A program made the position numbers and the translations under genes. The notes below the pieces were generated by a model. That model saw only the letters and a list, made by a program, of their open reading frames with translations. It had not been told where the DNA came from and made no database searches. A stretch of 64,000 nt of DNA from Geomesophilobacter sediminis (GTDB taxonomy: Bacteria > Desulfobacterota > Desulfuromonadia > Geobacterales > Geobacteraceae), in contig NZ_JAEMHM010000025.1 in assembly GCF_016458275.1 (NCBI RefSeq), positions 1-64,000 of the forward strand, in the 5' to 3' direction. Positions 43,820-52,541 of this stretch are shown here, piece by piece (position 1 is the stretch's first letter; the number at the start of each line of letters is the position of its first letter).

Positions 43820-44646
43820 CGATCCTCCATGAGCATGGAGATATCCATCGCCCGGACCGAGTGGGTCAGCGCCCCGACCGAGATGATGTCGACGCCGGTT
43901 TCGGCGATGGCGCGGATGGTCTGCAGGTTCACGCCGCCGGAAGCCTCGACGAGGGCCCGTTTGCCGATCACCAGCACGGCCTCGGTCATCTCGGCCAGCG
44001 TCATGTTGTCGAGCATGATGATGTCGGCGCCCGCCTCCAGGGCAAGGCCTACCTGCTCCAGGGTTTCCGTCTCGATCTCGATCTTCAGGGTATGCGGAAC
44101 GTAGGCGCGGGCGCGCCGGATCGCCTCGACGACGCCGCCGGCCGCGGCGATGTGGTTTTCCTTGATGAGCACGCCGTCGTACAGGCCGGTGCGGTGGTTG
44201 ATGCCGCCGCCGACACGAACCGCGTACTTCTCGAGCACCCGCAGTCCCGGGGTGGTCTTCCTGGTATCGACGACGCGGGCTCCGGTGCCGGCGACCTCGC
44301 GGACGTAGGCCGCGGTCTGGGTGGCGATGCCGCACATCCGCTGCAGGAAGTTGAGCGCAACCCGCTCGCCCTGGAGCAGCGCGGAGCCGTCGCCGACCAC
44401 CTCGGCGATCAGGTCCCCCTTCTGCAGCTGGTAACCGTCGTGGAAATGGGCGGTGAACTCCGCAGTCGGGTCGACCATGGCGAAAACCTGCTCCGCCACG
44501 GCGATCCCGGCCAGAACCATCGACTCCTTGGCGATCAGGCGGGCGCGCATCCGGCGCGGAGTCGGCAAGATGGCGAGCGTGGTAACGTCGCCGGTATGGA
44601 TGTCCTCGGCGAGGGCATTTTCTATGATGCGATCAAGTCCATTCAT
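43816..44646 (-). CDS. nadC: nicotinate-nucleotide pyrophosphorylase
   Basis: A 276-residue quinolinate phosphoribosyltransferase in NAD synthesis. Seen: EDIHTGDVTT (about residues 11-20), DTRKTTPGLR (about 137-146), GGGINHRTGLYDGVLIKENH (about 155-174) and GADIIMLDN (about 210-218). The ATG at 44646 (MNGLDRI) was chosen with GGGGGAAAG upstream; the open frame continues to 44706 without family similarity. It is translationally coupled to birA. Confidence 0.95.
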   Translation of the reverse strand: MNGLDRIIENALAEDIHTGDVTTLAILPTPRRMRARLIAKESMVLAGIAVAEQVFAMVDPTAEFTAHFHDGYQLQKGDLIAEVVGDGSALLQGERVALNFLQRMCGIATQTAAYVREVAGTGARVVDTRKTTPGLRVLEKYAVRVGGGINHRTGLYDGVLIKENHIAAAGGVVEAIRRARAYVPHTLKIEIETETLEQVGLALEAGADIIMLDNMTLAEMTEAVLVIGKRALVEASGGVNLQTIRAIAETGVDIISVGALTHSVRAMDISMLMEDR

Positions 44647-44724
44647 TAAATCTTTCCCCCAGTCGTAAGGCATATTTTTATAGCACAGCTGGACCATGCC
44701 CCGCAACCGGTAATAAAGATTGAA

Positions 44725-45255
44725 CTACTGGCGCCAACCCGCCGGAACACCGGCTTCATCGGCATTCTGCTCCAGCACTTTGAGCTGCCTTTCCAGATCG
44801 GCCAGGCGCGCGTTGTCGGCATCGATCTCAGCCTGGGCCATGTTGACCGCCTCACGGTCCCTGCCTCTCATGAAGATGGCGCGTTTGCGGCGCAATTCCA
44901 CCAACTGGGTCTGTTTCTGATCGATTGCCGCCTTCAGGTTCTGGATCTCCTCCCGCAAGGTCCGGAACCGCTCGCCCCACCACCCGCGGACATGCCCGCC
45001 GTGGCTCGGCTCCGCGTGGTTTGCCCCGGGCGGTGGTGCCGGCGGAATGGCATTTTGGGTTGCCGGGTTGGGTGCCTTCACTTTCCCATCGTTTTCCCTG
45101 CGAATCGCCTTGCCGCGGTAGGTTTTCGGGATCGAGTCGGGGTCGTCGGTGAAGTTGGTGACCCCGTTGGCGTCGGTCCACTGGTATATGGGGGCGGCCG
45201 CAATGGATGATGAAAAAACCGCGATAAAACAGAGAGCTGTGAGAAATCTATTCAT
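44725..45255 (-). CDS. DUF4124 exported coiled-coil protein
   Basis: A 176-residue protein with a signal peptide (about residues 1-20, ending SIAAA). The DUF4124 motif PIYQWTDANGVTNFTDDP follows at once, then a Pro/Ala linker and a C-terminal coiled coil (about 105-165). Family function is unknown, but it is common in envelope loci. The ATG at 45255 has GGAGG upstream. It is divergent from the cytochrome gene. Confidence 0.8.
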   Translation of the reverse strand: MNRFLTALCFIAVFSSSIAAAPIYQWTDANGVTNFTDDPDSIPKTYRGKAIRRENDGKVKAPNPATQNAIPPAPPPGANHAEPSHGGHVRGWWGERFRTLREEIQNLKAAIDQKQTQLVELRRKRAIFMRGRDREAVNMAQAEIDADNARLADLERQLKVLEQNADEAGVPAGWRQ

Positions 45256-45322
45256 GTCGCTACCTCCGGAACAGTCGACGACGGTGGAAGTAAAAAGATA
45301 AATTTGATCCAATACTTTTGAA

Positions 45323-45351
45323 TTGACGAGTTCCGTCGCACTGTGTATATT
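45323..45351 (+). promoter_or_regulatory. sigma-70 promoter of the cytochrome gene
   Basis: TTGACG and TATATT with a 17-base spacer, 60 bases upstream of the cytochrome start. This is the clearest consensus promoter in the window. Confidence 0.75.
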
Positions 45352-45410
45352 ACTGCGGCTGTAGCCAAACCCCGGGCATTTAACAAATACAACGCCTTAA
45401 GGAGAGTACC

Positions 45411-46424
45411 ATGCAGTTTCGTCTTGCCATCTTCCTATTGATCCTGTGTACTATGCCCCTCACAGTCTGGGCGGTCGAGACTAAAGACATCAAGTTCCCG
45501 ATCAAGGGCGCGGAGCCGGTTGTCTTCAGCCATGAAATTCACCTGAGGAAATATAACAACAATTGTAAGGTCTGCCACAACGCGATCTTCAATCTGAAAG
45601 AGCGTCACCACTTCACCATGGCAGAGATGGAAAAGACCAAATCCTGCGGTGCCTGCCACACGGGCGTGAAGGCATTCAGCGTAGCCGATGAGAAGGCCTG
45701 CGTAAACTGCCACAAGGGCGCTACCAAGAGCATCACCTTCAAGATCAAAAACACTCCGGACGTCACCTTCGACCACGTCTTCCACGTCAAGAAGACCGGC
45801 GGCCAGTGCAAAGCCTGCCATAACGCCAACTTCGTGCGCGGCAACGGCCACTGGTCCATGGCACAGATGGAAAAGGGCAAGTCCTGCGGCATTTGCCACA
45901 ACGGCAAGCGGGCCTTCACCGCCAACGGCAACTGCAACCAGTGCCACAAGGGGATGAAGCCGCACGACATCAACTTCAAGTTCGCCGGGATCAGCCCGGT
46001 CACCTTCAGCCACGACTACCACCTGAAGAAATACAAGTGCCAGGACTGCCACACCAAGCTCTTCCCCTACAACACCGCCACGAAGTTCACCATGAACGAC
46101 ATGGCCCAGGGGAAATCCTGCGGTGGCTGCCACAACGGCAAGGCCGCCTTCACCACCACCGGGGCCTGCTACAAGTGCCACCAGGGCTTCAAGCCGGGCG
46201 TGGTCACCTTCCAGCTGAAAAAAGGCTACGTCAAGTTCAGCCACGACAAGCACGTCAACAACTACGGCTGCGCCGACTGCCACACCAAGCTCTTCCCGTA
46301 TTCCCACGGGCAGAAGCAGTACACCATGCACCAGATGGAGCAGGGGCGCTCCTGCGGTGCGTGCCACAACGGCCAGGACGCCTTCCCGACCTCCGGCGAC
46401 TGCGACCGCTGCCACAACAACTAG
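45411..46424 (+). CDS. dodecaheme c-type cytochrome, four c7-type triheme repeats
   Basis: A 337-residue exported cytochrome. A signal peptide (about residues 1-21) is followed by four tandem ~78-residue units, each with three CxxCH heme sites, 12 in all (CKVCH, CGACH, CVNCH ... CDRCH). Each unit has the pattern V-F-SHxxHxxK before its first heme and an FTM-x2-ME-x-G/T-K/R-SCG run before its second. From memory this matches the triheme c7/nanowire-domain family represented by GSU1996 of Geobacter sulfurreducens. It probably stores or relays electrons in the periplasm. AAGGAG precedes the ATG; its own promoter and terminator make it monocistronic. Confidence 0.95.
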   Translation: MQFRLAIFLLILCTMPLTVWAVETKDIKFPIKGAEPVVFSHEIHLRKYNNNCKVCHNAIFNLKERHHFTMAEMEKTKSCGACHTGVKAFSVADEKACVNCHKGATKSITFKIKNTPDVTFDHVFHVKKTGGQCKACHNANFVRGNGHWSMAQMEKGKSCGICHNGKRAFTANGNCNQCHKGMKPHDINFKFAGISPVTFSHDYHLKKYKCQDCHTKLFPYNTATKFTMNDMAQGKSCGGCHNGKAAFTTTGACYKCHQGFKPGVVTFQLKKGYVKFSHDKHVNNYGCADCHTKLFPYSHGQKQYTMHQMEQGRSCGACHNGQDAFPTSGDCDRCHNN

Positions 46425-46449
46425 AAGAAGTTCTCAGATAGAAGCAAGA

Positions 46450-46483
46450 AAGGCGGGACCGAATCGGTCCCGCCTTTTTTTGT
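46450..46483 (+). terminator. intrinsic terminator of the cytochrome gene
   Basis: GGCGGGACCGA / TCGGTCCCGCC stem followed by eight T. Confidence 0.92.
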
Positions 46484-46489
46484 TCCGTT

Positions 46490-46650
46490 GCCCCTCGCCT
46501 TCCGGGAGAGGGTCGGGGTGAGGGAGCGGTTTTAGCTCGTTCCCAAGTTCCAGCCTTGGGAACGCAATCTTTCTCGAAGCTCCTCCTTCGTGAGGCTTCT
46601 ATACAAAGCTGGAGCTTTGAACGGCAGTGTCGTTCTCAAGGTGGACCTCG
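46490..46650. repeat. two short repeat elements
   Basis: CCCTCGCCTTCCGGGAGAGGGTCGGGGTGAGGG (46492-46524) is a variant of the GGGTGAGG family. GCTCGTTCCCAAGTTCCAGCCTTGGGAACGC (46537-46567) with related CTCAAGGTGGACCTCGGGAACGAG (46637-46660) forms an inverted repeat. No gene lies in 46425-46674. Confidence 0.55.
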
Positions 46651-46674
46651 GGAACGAGATTTAATAGATCCGGC

Positions 46675-48072
46675 TTATGCCTCTCGAAGCAGGCGCAGGA
46701 AAGATTCCTTCATCTGCGCGTTCACCGCTTCGCTCCCGTCCCTTCCGCAGGTGCCGATGTGCTCGGCAGCTACCTTGCCTTCCCCCTTCAAGAAGTACTC
46801 CGTGGCGATCTCCTTCATCCCGGCGCAGACCTTGGCGACCTTCGGGTCCCGGAAGGTGAATGATGCTTCGAAAGGAAGGCGTTCATCCTTCAATAGGCGT
46901 CCTTCCCTTTCGAAGCGCTCCCAGCTTCTCGATCCATAGAGAACGATCTGGCTGTGATAGAGAAGGTTCACGGTCCGATCCGGATCGCTCAGAAGACCGA
47001 GCTCTTCGAGAAACCGGAAGTTCTCCCCCACCTCATCCAAGGTCGTGTCGGGCTCGAACATGATGAAGCCGACGTGGAGGTTGATCCCCACCTGCTGCAC
47101 CGACTTCACGGCGCGGACGATATCTTCCTTGGTAACCCGCTTGTTCATCCGCCGCAGGGCGGCATCGCATCCGGACTCGACCCCGAGAAAGATATCGGTG
47201 GCGCCGTCACTACCCAAATCCTCCAGCAGGTCCCTATCGACCGTATCGACCCGGCACTCGAATCCAAAGCCAACCCGCCTCTGAGCGAGGAGTTTCCCGA
47301 TCCGCCGTACCCGCTCCTTTTCCGCGGCGCCGATGCCAAAAAAGGTGGGATCGATGAAATATGCGTGGTCGGCCTTCCTTCGGGCGAGACGGGCGTCCAG
47401 CTCGGCCTCCAGCGACTCGACGGCTCGTACCCGGCGCCCCGGAGCCCCGTAGTACGTAGGAATGAAGCAAAAACCGCAATTCCCGAAACATCCCCGGCTG
47501 GCGGCAACGTTGATGCTGCTGAGGCCGGCGTTGATGCCGACGTCATCGGGAATCGGGAGCCACGATAGGTCACGATGAACCTCCCGGCGTCGAAACGGCT
47601 CTCCCGGCAAGGCCACGCCGGCAATTCCGGTCGGTCTCCCCTTGCATTCCATGCTTAGCAGTAATTCTTTTAGGCTCGCCTCAAACTCACCGATCAACAG
47701 ACAATCCAGGCCACCGGCGAATCCGAACAGGGCAGCGCCGGCCAAGGTGGGAAAAAGTCCGAAGGCACCGACGATGACGTGGCGCTCGCGCTGCAAAAGA
47801 TCGATAATGCCGGCGACCCGGCCGTCGTTGCCCCAGCTGTAAACCCAATGAAAAAGGACGAGATCGGCACCGGTGGCAAGGATGGCGGCGGCAAGGGACG
47901 CGTCACCTTCGGCGGACCGGGTGAAGTCGAGATGACAGGTCTCCCAGCCGGCCTCGCGGGCGACGGCCAACGCATAGCCGCTGTTGAGGCTCGCGGAGAG
48001 GGGGGCATTGGCGACGTCGTTGTAATGCTCAATGGTGAGCGGCCTGGGATTTTCGACGATGACTATTTTCAT
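46675..48072 (-). CDS. B12-binding-domain radical SAM protein
   Basis: A 465-residue radical SAM enzyme of the cobalamin-binding (class B-like) type. Residues about 1-150 form a Rossmann-like B12-type domain without a clear DxHxxG, so cobalamin may bind base-off. The [4Fe-4S] motif CFGNCGFC sits in ASRGCFGNCGFCFIPTYYG (about 180-198). A C-terminal helical extension follows. The frame is open upstream to 48765 inside the neighbouring gene, but family similarity begins at the ATG 48072 (MKIVIVENPRP). The substrate is unknown; such enzymes often methylate unactivated carbons or rearrange rings. A methyltransferase gene lies 296 bases upstream. Confidence 0.85.
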   Translation of the reverse strand: MKIVIVENPRPLTIEHYNDVANAPLSASLNSGYALAVAREAGWETCHLDFTRSAEGDASLAAAILATGADLVLFHWVYSWGNDGRVAGIIDLLQRERHVIVGAFGLFPTLAGAALFGFAGGLDCLLIGEFEASLKELLLSMECKGRPTGIAGVALPGEPFRRREVHRDLSWLPIPDDVGINAGLSSINVAASRGCFGNCGFCFIPTYYGAPGRRVRAVESLEAELDARLARRKADHAYFIDPTFFGIGAAEKERVRRIGKLLAQRRVGFGFECRVDTVDRDLLEDLGSDGATDIFLGVESGCDAALRRMNKRVTKEDIVRAVKSVQQVGINLHVGFIMFEPDTTLDEVGENFRFLEELGLLSDPDRTVNLLYHSQIVLYGSRSWERFEREGRLLKDERLPFEASFTFRDPKVAKVCAGMKEIATEYFLKGEGKVAAEHIGTCGRDGSEAVNAQMKESFLRLLREA

Positions 48073-48138
48073 AGGATTGGGAACCGGTGCCTCCTCGCGT
48101 GCGACATTGGTCGCGATCTGGGGGGGTGATCGCTTGCT

Positions 48139-48302
48139 CTGGTCGGAGCGACACTCCTGTCGCGACCTGCAGCAGGGAATCGCGACCGGAAGGTCGCTCC
48201 TGCCGCGTTTGGCGCATGCTCGGACTAATAATCTGCTCAAGCGGTCTAAGACGGTCAGCGCCCGGCTCGGGGCGCATCGCGCCTGGAAAGGCGCTCCCAC
48301 AA
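48139..48302. repeat. three REP-like elements
   Basis: GGTCGGAGCGACACTCCTGTCGCGACC (48141-48167), ATCGCGACCGGAAGGTCGCTCCTGC (48179-48202) and GCGCCTGGAAAGGCGCTCCCACA (48279-48301), in the same order as in copies at 2880-3071. No gene lies in 48073-48368. Confidence 0.7.
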
Positions 48303-48368
48303 GTGAAGGGCCCTTCTCCTTTGCGCTCCTCAGCGCGCCCTTTTGCGGTGGGCTTTTGCATTCAACTT

Positions 48369-49889
48369 TCAATCCACCAGCAGCATTCCTACGTACTGGA
48401 CAAAATCGTCCTTTTCCTTCACCGGCCGCAGGTTGATCCCGCAGCTGGCGGCCAACTCGAAGACGTCGCACCCACACGATTCCAGCGAAGGGCGCCGCTT
48501 CTCCGGAAAGGCGCAGCGCGGTTCGGGACAGCTCTCGCACCAGACGCAGGGACCGCCGGAGAAAACCAGCGCCTTTTTCATCCCCTGCAGAAAAGCCCGT
48601 TTCTCCAACTCCAGCAGCCGTTCCTGAAAATCGCGCAACGGCGGCTGCCCCACCACCAACAAGGCACGCCGGTAGGAAGTAAGTAGTTCGGCAAACTCCC
48701 CGGCATCCATGGAGTGCGGCGGGCAGCTCCATTTCCGCCCGTAAAGGCCGCATCCGTAGCGGCACTTCGCCTTAACCCACGGCTCGACCCGAATTGAGTC
48801 GGCGGGAAGGGGCTTGGCATCGATGAGCCCCAAGGCTAGAGCCTCCCGTTGCAAGAGGGGCAACGGATCACTGACGGCGCCGACCAGTGGCCGGGCCGAG
48901 GCAACCACCACACTGGAGGCGGAAGGGAGATGGTACTCGGACGCATGACAAAATCCGGCGCCATCGAGGAGCCGCTTGGTCTCGTCGATGCCGTAGGTGC
49001 GGCCGCTGTAGGTGTTCGCCAGCATGTGCCCGTCATATAAGGCGCTGAAGTCGTTCGCGTCGGAAAAGAAGTCGTGTACCACCACCAGGCCGTCCGAAGC
49101 GACGAGATCCTTGAGCCGTCCCAGGATGTCGGCCGTTTCGGCCGCGTTATAGCAATGAAGGACGTTGGAGAAGAGCAAAACCGATGCCTGCCCCCTCCAG
49201 GCGGCGCACAGCTGCGCGCTCTCCTCGGCATCCAGGATGTTGCAAGGCCGTGTGGTTACCGCGGGATAGCCCTCCAGGGCACTCAAAGTGAGCACGTCGG
49301 CTAAATCGCACGCCACGGCGTCCCAATTCGGGTGCCGCTCCAGAAATGCCTTGAGATAGGTTCCGTCGCCGGAGCCGACATCGATGATCGTCCCGTGCTC
49401 CGGCAGAAAGTCGAGGGCGGTCCAAAGCTCATCGGCGCGCACCACGGCCGCCTGGTGCATGGCGCCCTGGAAAAGACGCAGCCGTTCCCGATACTCGGCC
49501 TCGGGAAGCTCTGCCTGGCGGGCCCCCTGCCCCTCGACCAGGACCGTGTCGAGCGCCGCCCATTTCGCCATAACCACTTCCTCGAAATTGACGACGTCAA
49601 GCTGGCTCAGGGGAGCATCCTTCAAGAGAAACTTGCGGGAAAACTGGGAGAGATAGTAGTGGTCGGCGTAACGTTCCAGCAGTCCGGCCGCGGTGAGTAG
49701 ATCGAGAAACCTTTTCCCCTCCGGCTCCTTCATGCCGGTCCTTTTAATAATGCCGGCAGCGTTGCCGTCGGAGCCAACGGCCTCGAAAACACCGAGACGT
49801 ACGGCATGCCGAACCAGCTGAAAAACGCGATATCCGGCAACGACTTGGGAGAATTTGAGATAGGAGTTTTCCGACGGTGCTATTTTCAT
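48369..49889 (-). CDS. methyltransferase fused to DUF2284 metal-binding domain
   Basis: A 506-residue two-part protein. Residues about 1-330 form an acetylserotonin-type O-methyltransferase: winged-helix dimerisation region, then SAM motif IIDVGSGDGTYLKAF (about 168-182), VVVHDFF (about 270). Residues about 345-500 form a DUF2284-like cysteine-rich domain with KCRYGCGLYGRKWSCPP (about 369-385), then CVWCESC, CAFPEKR and SCGCD. DUF2284 is usually a separate protein thought to bind an iron-sulfur cluster. The fusion is unusual. AGAGGA precedes the ATG. It sits between two radical SAM genes. Confidence 0.85.
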   Translation of the reverse strand: MKIAPSENSYLKFSQVVAGYRVFQLVRHAVRLGVFEAVGSDGNAAGIIKRTGMKEPEGKRFLDLLTAAGLLERYADHYYLSQFSRKFLLKDAPLSQLDVVNFEEVVMAKWAALDTVLVEGQGARQAELPEAEYRERLRLFQGAMHQAAVVRADELWTALDFLPEHGTIIDVGSGDGTYLKAFLERHPNWDAVACDLADVLTLSALEGYPAVTTRPCNILDAEESAQLCAAWRGQASVLLFSNVLHCYNAAETADILGRLKDLVASDGLVVVHDFFSDANDFSALYDGHMLANTYSGRTYGIDETKRLLDGAGFCHASEYHLPSASSVVVASARPLVGAVSDPLPLLQREALALGLIDAKPLPADSIRVEPWVKAKCRYGCGLYGRKWSCPPHSMDAGEFAELLTSYRRALLVVGQPPLRDFQERLLELEKRAFLQGMKKALVFSGGPCVWCESCPEPRCAFPEKRRPSLESCGCDVFELAASCGINLRPVKEKDDFVQYVGMLLVD

Positions 49890-50065
49890 TGGTCCTCTTG
49901 AGAATCCTGCATGGGGAAGCGGGCATACTACCGCATGCCGCGGCTCGAAGCAACGGGATTGGCCGAATTAAGCGAGCCGTTACCGGAAATAAACCGGTCA
50001 AGCGGCAGCACCGGAATGGGCGCAGCCAGCGGCGCCCCGCCCAATTCCGCCACCCGCCCCCCGGC

Positions 50066-50101
50066 CATAAAAAAAGGAGCCGGACCAGCCGACTCCCTTT
50101 G
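50066..50101 (-). terminator. intrinsic terminator of the second radical SAM gene
   Basis: On the minus strand GGAGTCGGCTGGTCCGGCTCC is followed by seven T. It isolates the 50143-51111 gene from the methyltransferase gene downstream. Confidence 0.85.
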
Positions 50102-50142
50102 GACACCAAGATTGAAACCCGGGCCGTTGCGGGCGGCCTGGT

Positions 50143-51111
50143 TCACCAGACACCCAGCCGCCACAAAACCCTCAACACGACGAAATCGACCTTGCGCAGC
50201 ACCTTGGATTTCTCGATCAGTTCCTTCCTCGTCTGGTACAGCCACCCGTGGAAGCGCCCGTACAGGGCTGCATCCCCCTTGCCGGTCCCCTCCTCCTTCA
50301 TGACCCCGAGGTGGTTCCAAGGCTCCCACTCTTCGGCACTTTTTACCGCGCCAGGAGATAGCTTCTCGGAAACCACCTGAACCTTTCCTTTCTTTGCCTT
50401 GGGCGACTCGACATGAAGCAGCTTGCGGTAGTTGGTCTCGGAAACCACGTCGTGCCCCTCGGCCAAGGTGGCCGGCGCGTACGGAACACTGGCGCCGCAG
50501 TGCAGGCAGTACCGGTCCTGCTGGTCCTGGAAGGCGGCGGGATCCTTCTTCCACCAACCGCGCTCGATCAAAAGTCCTCCCGGCCCATCGAAAAGCACGT
50601 CCATGGCCGCGGCAATCTCACAAAAAAAGCACCCTTTGGGATTGATCGCCGCGGACCAACGCTGGTCCACCCAACATCGAGCCAGCAAGCGGGCGACACT
50701 CGCCGGATCGTCGATGACGTCGCTGATGCTCAGGAGCATGGGGTGATGCTTTTGGGTGACATCGCGGTGATCGTTGTAAATGACGTTCGAGCCGAAGGTT
50801 TTCCGGATGACACCGCGGTACTTCCCCCAGTTATGCCCTGAGGTCCACAGAAACCGGCGGTCCGGCGGCAGCATCTTCCTTACCAGGGCGCAGATTTCAA
50901 CGAAACGGGGGTGCAGCGTCGGCTCCCCACCCATGATCCCGACCCCGCCCGGGAAGTCGAGCAGCGAATCGATCGCCCGCTCTACCACCTTGAACTCCAT
51001 GAAATACGGCGCACGGTGGTGGCCGACGAACCTGGAGCAGTTGGAACACTGGTTCACACAGGCGTTGGTGATCTCAATCTGGACGACCTTCTTTTCTCGC
51101 ACCGGTTTCAT
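50143..51111 (-). CDS. radical SAM protein with extra cysteine pairs
   Basis: A 322-residue radical SAM protein. The cluster motif CVNQCSNC (residues 18-25) lies near the N terminus and MGGEPTLHP (about 61-69) is the usual GGE segment. Later cysteines in KGCFFCEIA (about 180) and YCLHCGASVP (about 215) could hold an auxiliary cluster. A Lys-rich region and an amphipathic tail follow. Substrate unknown; relatives occur in polysaccharide and natural-product loci. GGAGG lies 5 bases before the ATG at 51111. Confidence 0.85.
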   Translation of the reverse strand: MKPVREKKVVQIEITNACVNQCSNCSRFVGHHRAPYFMEFKVVERAIDSLLDFPGGVGIMGGEPTLHPRFVEICALVRKMLPPDRRFLWTSGHNWGKYRGVIRKTFGSNVIYNDHRDVTQKHHPMLLSISDVIDDPASVARLLARCWVDQRWSAAINPKGCFFCEIAAAMDVLFDGPGGLLIERGWWKKDPAAFQDQQDRYCLHCGASVPYAPATLAEGHDVVSETNYRKLLHVESPKAKKGKVQVVSEKLSPGAVKSAEEWEPWNHLGVMKEEGTGKGDAALYGRFHGWLYQTRKELIEKSKVLRKVDFVVLRVLWRLGVW

Positions 51112-51397
51112 CTCTTCCTCCCGGCCGCCTGCGCCAAAGCTTCTTCGTTGCCTCGACGTTATCAGCAGCACCGGCGGCCAAACCGTTAATCAAACCTAAT
51201 CATATCTCCAACGTGAACATCTTCATTCGCCCGTGCCTATGTCCGCTCTAATGGCTCACATTGCGCTGGAAGAGTCGTCAAAACGCAGTCAAGGAGCAGA
51301 GTTGAGAATGGATCTCGGCTTCGTAGCACCCGAATTCCTACTGCGCGTGCCACAAGGCCAGACACCTCACCACTTTGCCCGTGAATCCGGGGTTGCT

Positions 51398-52453
51398 CTA
51401 TGGGGAGTCGGTCGGGGGAGCAACGTGGTGCCGGAGCAGCTCCCAGAGGGAGCGCATCAGGCTTTGGACAGAAGAGACCGAGACGCGGGAAGCAACGGAC
51501 TGAAGCGAGAACTGCAGGGCCGCCGGATAGTTGCCGCTGGCGCGAAGGGAATCGGAGATCCGCTTGTAGCTCCAGGAGAGCAGGTGTCGGGAAAGGGCCC
51601 GGCATTCCGGCGTGACGGAGTACAAGGCGAGATGTCCTGCCATCGTGGCATTGAGCAGACACTTGGACAAATCGGAATAGGCGGAAAAGGCGCGGGGGCG
51701 GGGAGATACGTCAAGGACGCCGACCGGATCGGTACGGTACAAAATGGCTCGGGCACGGTCCACGATGCGGGAGGCAAAATGGAGATCCTCGGCGTAGTGG
51801 ATCGGGCGCCAGAAGCCACCTACTGATCGCGCCAGGTCAGCTCGGACGATGCAGGTGTTCAGGTGCGCGATGGGGTGTCGCCGCATCGCCCGACAAAACT
51901 GGGCACGGCCCAGGCGCAGCACCGGTGGAGCCGTCGACACGATGGGACCGGAAAGGATGGGCGAGACAGCTGCGTTCCAGTCGGGAATAACGATGTTGCC
52001 GTCTGCCTCGGTGCTCCAGGTGCCGAAGAGGAAGTCGGCAGCTTCCTGTTCCAGGAGGGCCACTCCCGCGGAGAGGTGGTCCGCCGCAAGCCAGTGATCG
52101 TCGTCGTCGAGAAAGGCAATGAAGCGCCCGCGGGCCATGGTAAGGCCGCGGTTGCGATTCTCGGCGGGACCGTAGCAGCCAACCTCCTCCGGGGAGGAGA
52201 GCATGAAACGGAAGCGCCCGTCGAGTTCTCCCCTCAACTGTTGCAGAGCGGCTCGGTGCTCGCAGGAAGACCCGTCATCAACGACGAGCACCTCGAAGTC
52301 GGACAGATCCTGGCTGCGGATGCTTTGCAGGGCGCGGCGCAGCAGGGACGAACGGTCGCGGGTCGGCACGATTACCGAAACCAGCGGATCCCGCCCGGCT
52401 TCGTTTCCGCCCCCCGCGGCGCCGGCAAATTCCGATCCAGCGATACTCGTCAT
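51398..52453 (-). CDS. family 2 glycosyltransferase
   Basis: A 351-residue GT-A glycosyltransferase. The nucleotide-sugar site is seen as VSVIVPTRDRSSLLRRAL (about residues 25-42), VVDDGSS (about 57-63) and the DxD metal motif in FLDDDDHW (about 114-121). The C-terminal third is helical and lacks membrane segments. It probably adds a sugar in the envelope glycan made by this locus. The gap to the radical SAM gene (51112-51397) shows no gene. Confidence 0.87.
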   Translation of the reverse strand: MTSIAGSEFAGAAGGGNEAGRDPLVSVIVPTRDRSSLLRRALQSIRSQDLSDFEVLVVDDGSSCEHRAALQQLRGELDGRFRFMLSSPEEVGCYGPAENRNRGLTMARGRFIAFLDDDDHWLAADHLSAGVALLEQEAADFLFGTWSTEADGNIVIPDWNAAVSPILSGPIVSTAPPVLRLGRAQFCRAMRRHPIAHLNTCIVRADLARSVGGFWRPIHYAEDLHFASRIVDRARAILYRTDPVGVLDVSPRPRAFSAYSDLSKCLLNATMAGHLALYSVTPECRALSRHLLSWSYKRISDSLRASGNYPAALQFSLQSVASRVSVSSVQSLMRSLWELLRHHVAPPTDSP

Positions 52454-52541
52454 CCACTTTTCCCCTGTTCGGCACGGTCGCCCATCGCACTTACTCCCGC
52501 GGTCATACCGGCGACACCTCAGGTTGGGCCACCCGGTCCCG

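Noticed and set aside
43820-44335. N-terminal extension of BirA
   Set aside because: It is the alternate frame of nadC. The TTG at 43819 has a ribosome site and gives a normal BirA length.
48073-48765. N-terminal extension of the B12 radical SAM gene
   Set aside because: It crosses REP-like repeats and the 3' end of the methyltransferase gene in another frame; similarity begins at 48072.
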